DNA of 64,000 nt. Source: CAZYTM01 sp964649725. GTDB taxonomy: Bacteria > Desulfobacterota > Desulfuromonadia > Geobacterales > Geobacteraceae. Position 1 is the stretch's first letter, and each line of letters begins with the position of its first letter. Position numbers and translations under genes: made by a program. Under the pieces are notes generated by a model. It made no database searches. It saw only the letters and a list, made by a program, of their open reading frames with translations, and was not told the DNA's origin. Where the stretch lies: assembly GCA_964649725.1 (NCBI GenBank), contig CAZYTM010000007.1:1-64000 (forward strand), in the 5' to 3' direction. Of this stretch, positions 63,573-64,000 are shown piece by piece.

Positions 63573-64000
63573 ATGCCAATTTTATCTTATAAAAATACTA
63601 AACAAATGCTTATCACACTAATCACAATATTTTTTGCTTTCGCTTGTTATCAACATAATTTCTTGAGTTTTGCTGACAATAATACTTTTATAGGGTTTCA
63701 AAATGATTCTGAAGCTTTAGTTCTTGGTGGGATTGTTGCGGACGATTTTGCTCTAGACAAAAAAGGTTTTAATATTGGTTTTATTGGCAAATCTGGAGTC
63801 TTTAAATATCCAGATAACGTACTAGACTCATACGCATTATTTTCAGAAATAAGTGCCAGGGCAAATCCCTCTTTCGTTCCATACCAATCACAGTATGGTA
63901 TACAGGGCATAGTTTTTTCTAAATTGCATAACTTATATGGGTTCAATAGCTTGTATTCGTTGCAAAGCGTCAACTCATTTCTCCTCGCACTGGTAGTAAC
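63573..64000 (+). CDS. N terminus of a membrane protein of the glycan cluster (runs off right edge)
   Basis: An open frame from ATG 63573 (GGAG eight bases upstream) to the window end, 142 codons. It begins with a hydrophobic segment (LITLITIFFAFACY) and then a soluble loop (FIGFQNDSEALVLGGIVADDF, SQYGIQGIVFSKLHNLYGF), then the start of a second TM (SFLLALVV). The layout suggests a polytopic glycosyltransferase or polymerase with a large first periplasmic loop. AT-rich like its neighbours. Confidence 0.6.
   Translation, partial: MPILSYKNTKQMLITLITIFFAFACYQHNFLSFADNNTFIGFQNDSEALVLGGIVADDFALDKKGFNIGFIGKSGVFKYPDNVLDSYALFSEISARANPSFVPYQSQYGIQGIVFSKLHNLYGFNSLYSLQSVNSFLLALVV

Overview
The window looks like a chromosomal segment of a Geobacter-type bacterium (Desulfuromonadia, family Geobacteraceae or close). 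This is inferred from gene content: dense two-component and c-di-GMP-type signalling, HDOD and FapA (DUF342) proteins, U32 peptidase, DUF4911, a PEP-CTERM protein, and a cpoB-lysM-dprA-topA-trmFO-maf-yggS order. No rRNA or species-diagnostic gene is present, so the assignment is moderate.

Layout. (1) 1-5253, minus: the N-terminal 1750 or so residues of a very large secreted subtilase built of Ig-like and Fn3-like repeats; its C terminus lies beyond the left edge. (2) 5717-10259, plus: leucyl aminopeptidase, methylmalonyl-CoA decarboxylase and an EF-G paralogue. (3) 10305-15679, plus: a signalling cluster (small conserved protein, HDOD protein, hybrid kinase with HPt, FapA, CheY-like receiver). 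(4) 15736-25888, minus: a long housekeeping run from cpoB down to an alpha/beta hydrolase. (5) 26037-29837, plus: U32 protein, LpxL-like acyltransferase, ArnT-like glycosyltransferase. (6) 29838-41518: an accessory stretch with a YefM-YoeB toxin-antitoxin pair (with a TGTACA operator), two decayed group II intron 3' ends, a hicB remnant, a VOC protein, a chemoreceptor, and two hybrid kinases, one fused to and one paired with a periplasmic binding protein. (7) 41519-47298, plus: arnB, arnC, arnA split into two genes, an outer-membrane barrel gene and arnD. With ArnT this forms an almost complete lipid A aminoarabinose pathway, cut into two blocks by region 6. (8) 47295-52198, plus: DUF4911, TldD, a GAF plus degenerate GGDEF protein, and an acyl-CoA ligase. 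(9) 52399-54796, minus: a membrane TPR protein and cyclophilin. (10) 54968-55425: tRNA-Thr(CGT) and a 53-residue small membrane protein. (11) 55910-64000: a PEP-CTERM protein with a sigma54-like promoter, then an AT-rich surface-glycan cluster (triple-domain glycosyltransferase, broken methyltransferase, FAD oxidoreductase, polyprenyl-type glycosyltransferase, start of a membrane protein).

The most notable points are the split aminoarabinose pathway with an embedded barrel gene and a 60-bp inverted repeat between arnB and arnC; the orphan binding-protein/kinase pair with no transporter; the degenerate GGDEF protein that keeps an RxxD inhibitory-site motif; and the sigma54-type promoter plus upstream palindrome at the PEP-CTERM gene. 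Functions come from motif reading and memory of families; no database search was possible.
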